Origin: Mangrovivirga cuniculi
Lineage (GTDB): Bacteria > Bacteroidota > Bacteroidia > Cytophagales > Cyclobacteriaceae
DNA length: 64,000 nucleotides
NCBI RefSeq assembly: GCF_005166025.1
Contig: NZ_CP028923.1
Span: 2,234,001 to 2,298,000, forward strand
Direction of reading: 5' to 3'
The translations under genes and the position numbers were made by a program. Every line of letters begins with the position of its first letter. Positions within the stretch are counted from its first letter, which is position 1. The notes under the pieces are model-generated. The model saw nothing but the letters and a program-made list of their open reading frames with translations. It was not told the origin of the DNA and did no database searches. Of this stretch, positions 63,823 to 64,000 are shown piece by piece.

Positions 63823-64000
63823 AATTCATATTGAAGGTTTTGGTAAGCTATCAAACTTTAAAATTAAAAATCTTTCCTCCGGCATTAATTTGATCTTTGG
63901 GAAAAATGAGTCCGGTAAGTCTACTGTGATGAAATTTGTCATTTATACTTTGTTTGGCTATCCGACCACTAAGCGGTCTATTTCTAATATGGAACCAGTA
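63809..64000 (+). CDS. AAA ATPase of the YhaN/SbcC type, 5' part only
   Basis: ATG 63809 opens a frame that runs off the window. The first 64 residues read MRIFEIHIEGFGKLSNFKI and contain Walker A in FGKNESGKST (about 31-39), as in SMC/SbcC/RecF-like ATPases that detect DNA ends. The start overlaps the 3' end of the metallophosphoesterase gene by 14 bp, a sign of translational coupling. The coiled-coil and C-terminal ATPase parts lie outside the window. Confidence 0.88.
   Translation, partial: MRIFEIHIEGFGKLSNFKIKNLSSGINLIFGKNESGKSTVMKFVIYTLFGYPTTKRSISNMEPV

Noticed and set aside
1-64000. CRISPR arrays, tRNA or rRNA genes
   Set aside because: No regularly spaced repeat array, tRNA cloverleaf or rRNA segment was found by reading; the only tandem repeats are the two- to four-copy elements reported above.

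Overview
The window looks like chromosomal DNA of a free-living, aerobic, probably marine member of the Bacteroidota, most likely Cytophagales. It is AT-rich, has many start codons without a strong Shine-Dalgarno site, and carries promoter boxes of the Bacteroidota -7 type (TAnnTTTG) in front of several genes. Gene content fits: multi-PAS cytoplasmic histidine kinase, BlaI/M56 pair, SufBCDSE operon, split transhydrogenase, DUF4159, DUF2147 and App1-type proteins. This assignment is an inference; no 16S rRNA or tRNA gene was seen.

Layout. 1-5770: a possible gene end, a secreted protein, repeated terminator cassettes, a five-PAS histidine kinase, a TPR protein, a small lipoprotein and a DUF2147 protein. 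5895-13525: membrane pyrophosphatase, overlapping queD-folE, an FAD oxidoreductase of the phytoene-desaturase type, an iron-sulfur CysH-type reductase, a sugar-nucleotide epimerase and a Kir-type potassium channel. 13850-19980 is the accessory part: an orphan lipoprotein, a trypsin-like protease followed by a small protein resembling the protease's own N-terminal domain, GC-rich short repeats around an unknown gene, and a 1.9-kb group II intron sitting antisense beside an IS110 transposase remnant. 19984-26008 is the Fe-S assembly operon sufB-C-D-S-E-sufT-bacilliredoxin, followed by an Lrp regulator, two tandem small-RNA-like cassettes and an acyl-CoA ligase. 29009-38814 has SMC, a divergent phosphatidate-phosphatase/diacylglycerol-kinase pair and a BlaI/M56 two-gene system with a readable double operator. 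39048-47272 has pntA-pntA2-pntB, an MscS channel, queA broken by a single-base frameshift and an M28 peptidase. 47383-60766 has a HerA-like ATPase, menC, a sirtuin, topA, sixA, a TlpA thioredoxin, an SpmA/SpmB fusion, rsmE and citrate synthase. 61104-64000 has a photolyase-family protein and the start of a nuclease pair of the YhaO/YhaN (SbcD/SbcC-like) kind.

How the genes connect: most of the window is core metabolism and maintenance (Fe-S assembly, NADPH balance, menaquinone, queuosine, DNA topology and repair). The points most worth a second look are the tandem small-RNA cassettes at 26728-27067 and their possible relatives at 876-1151, the protease with its separate N-domain homologue at 14784-16117, the paired 18-bp dyads upstream of blaI, and the queA frameshift. 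I see no CRISPR array, restriction system or recognised defence system.
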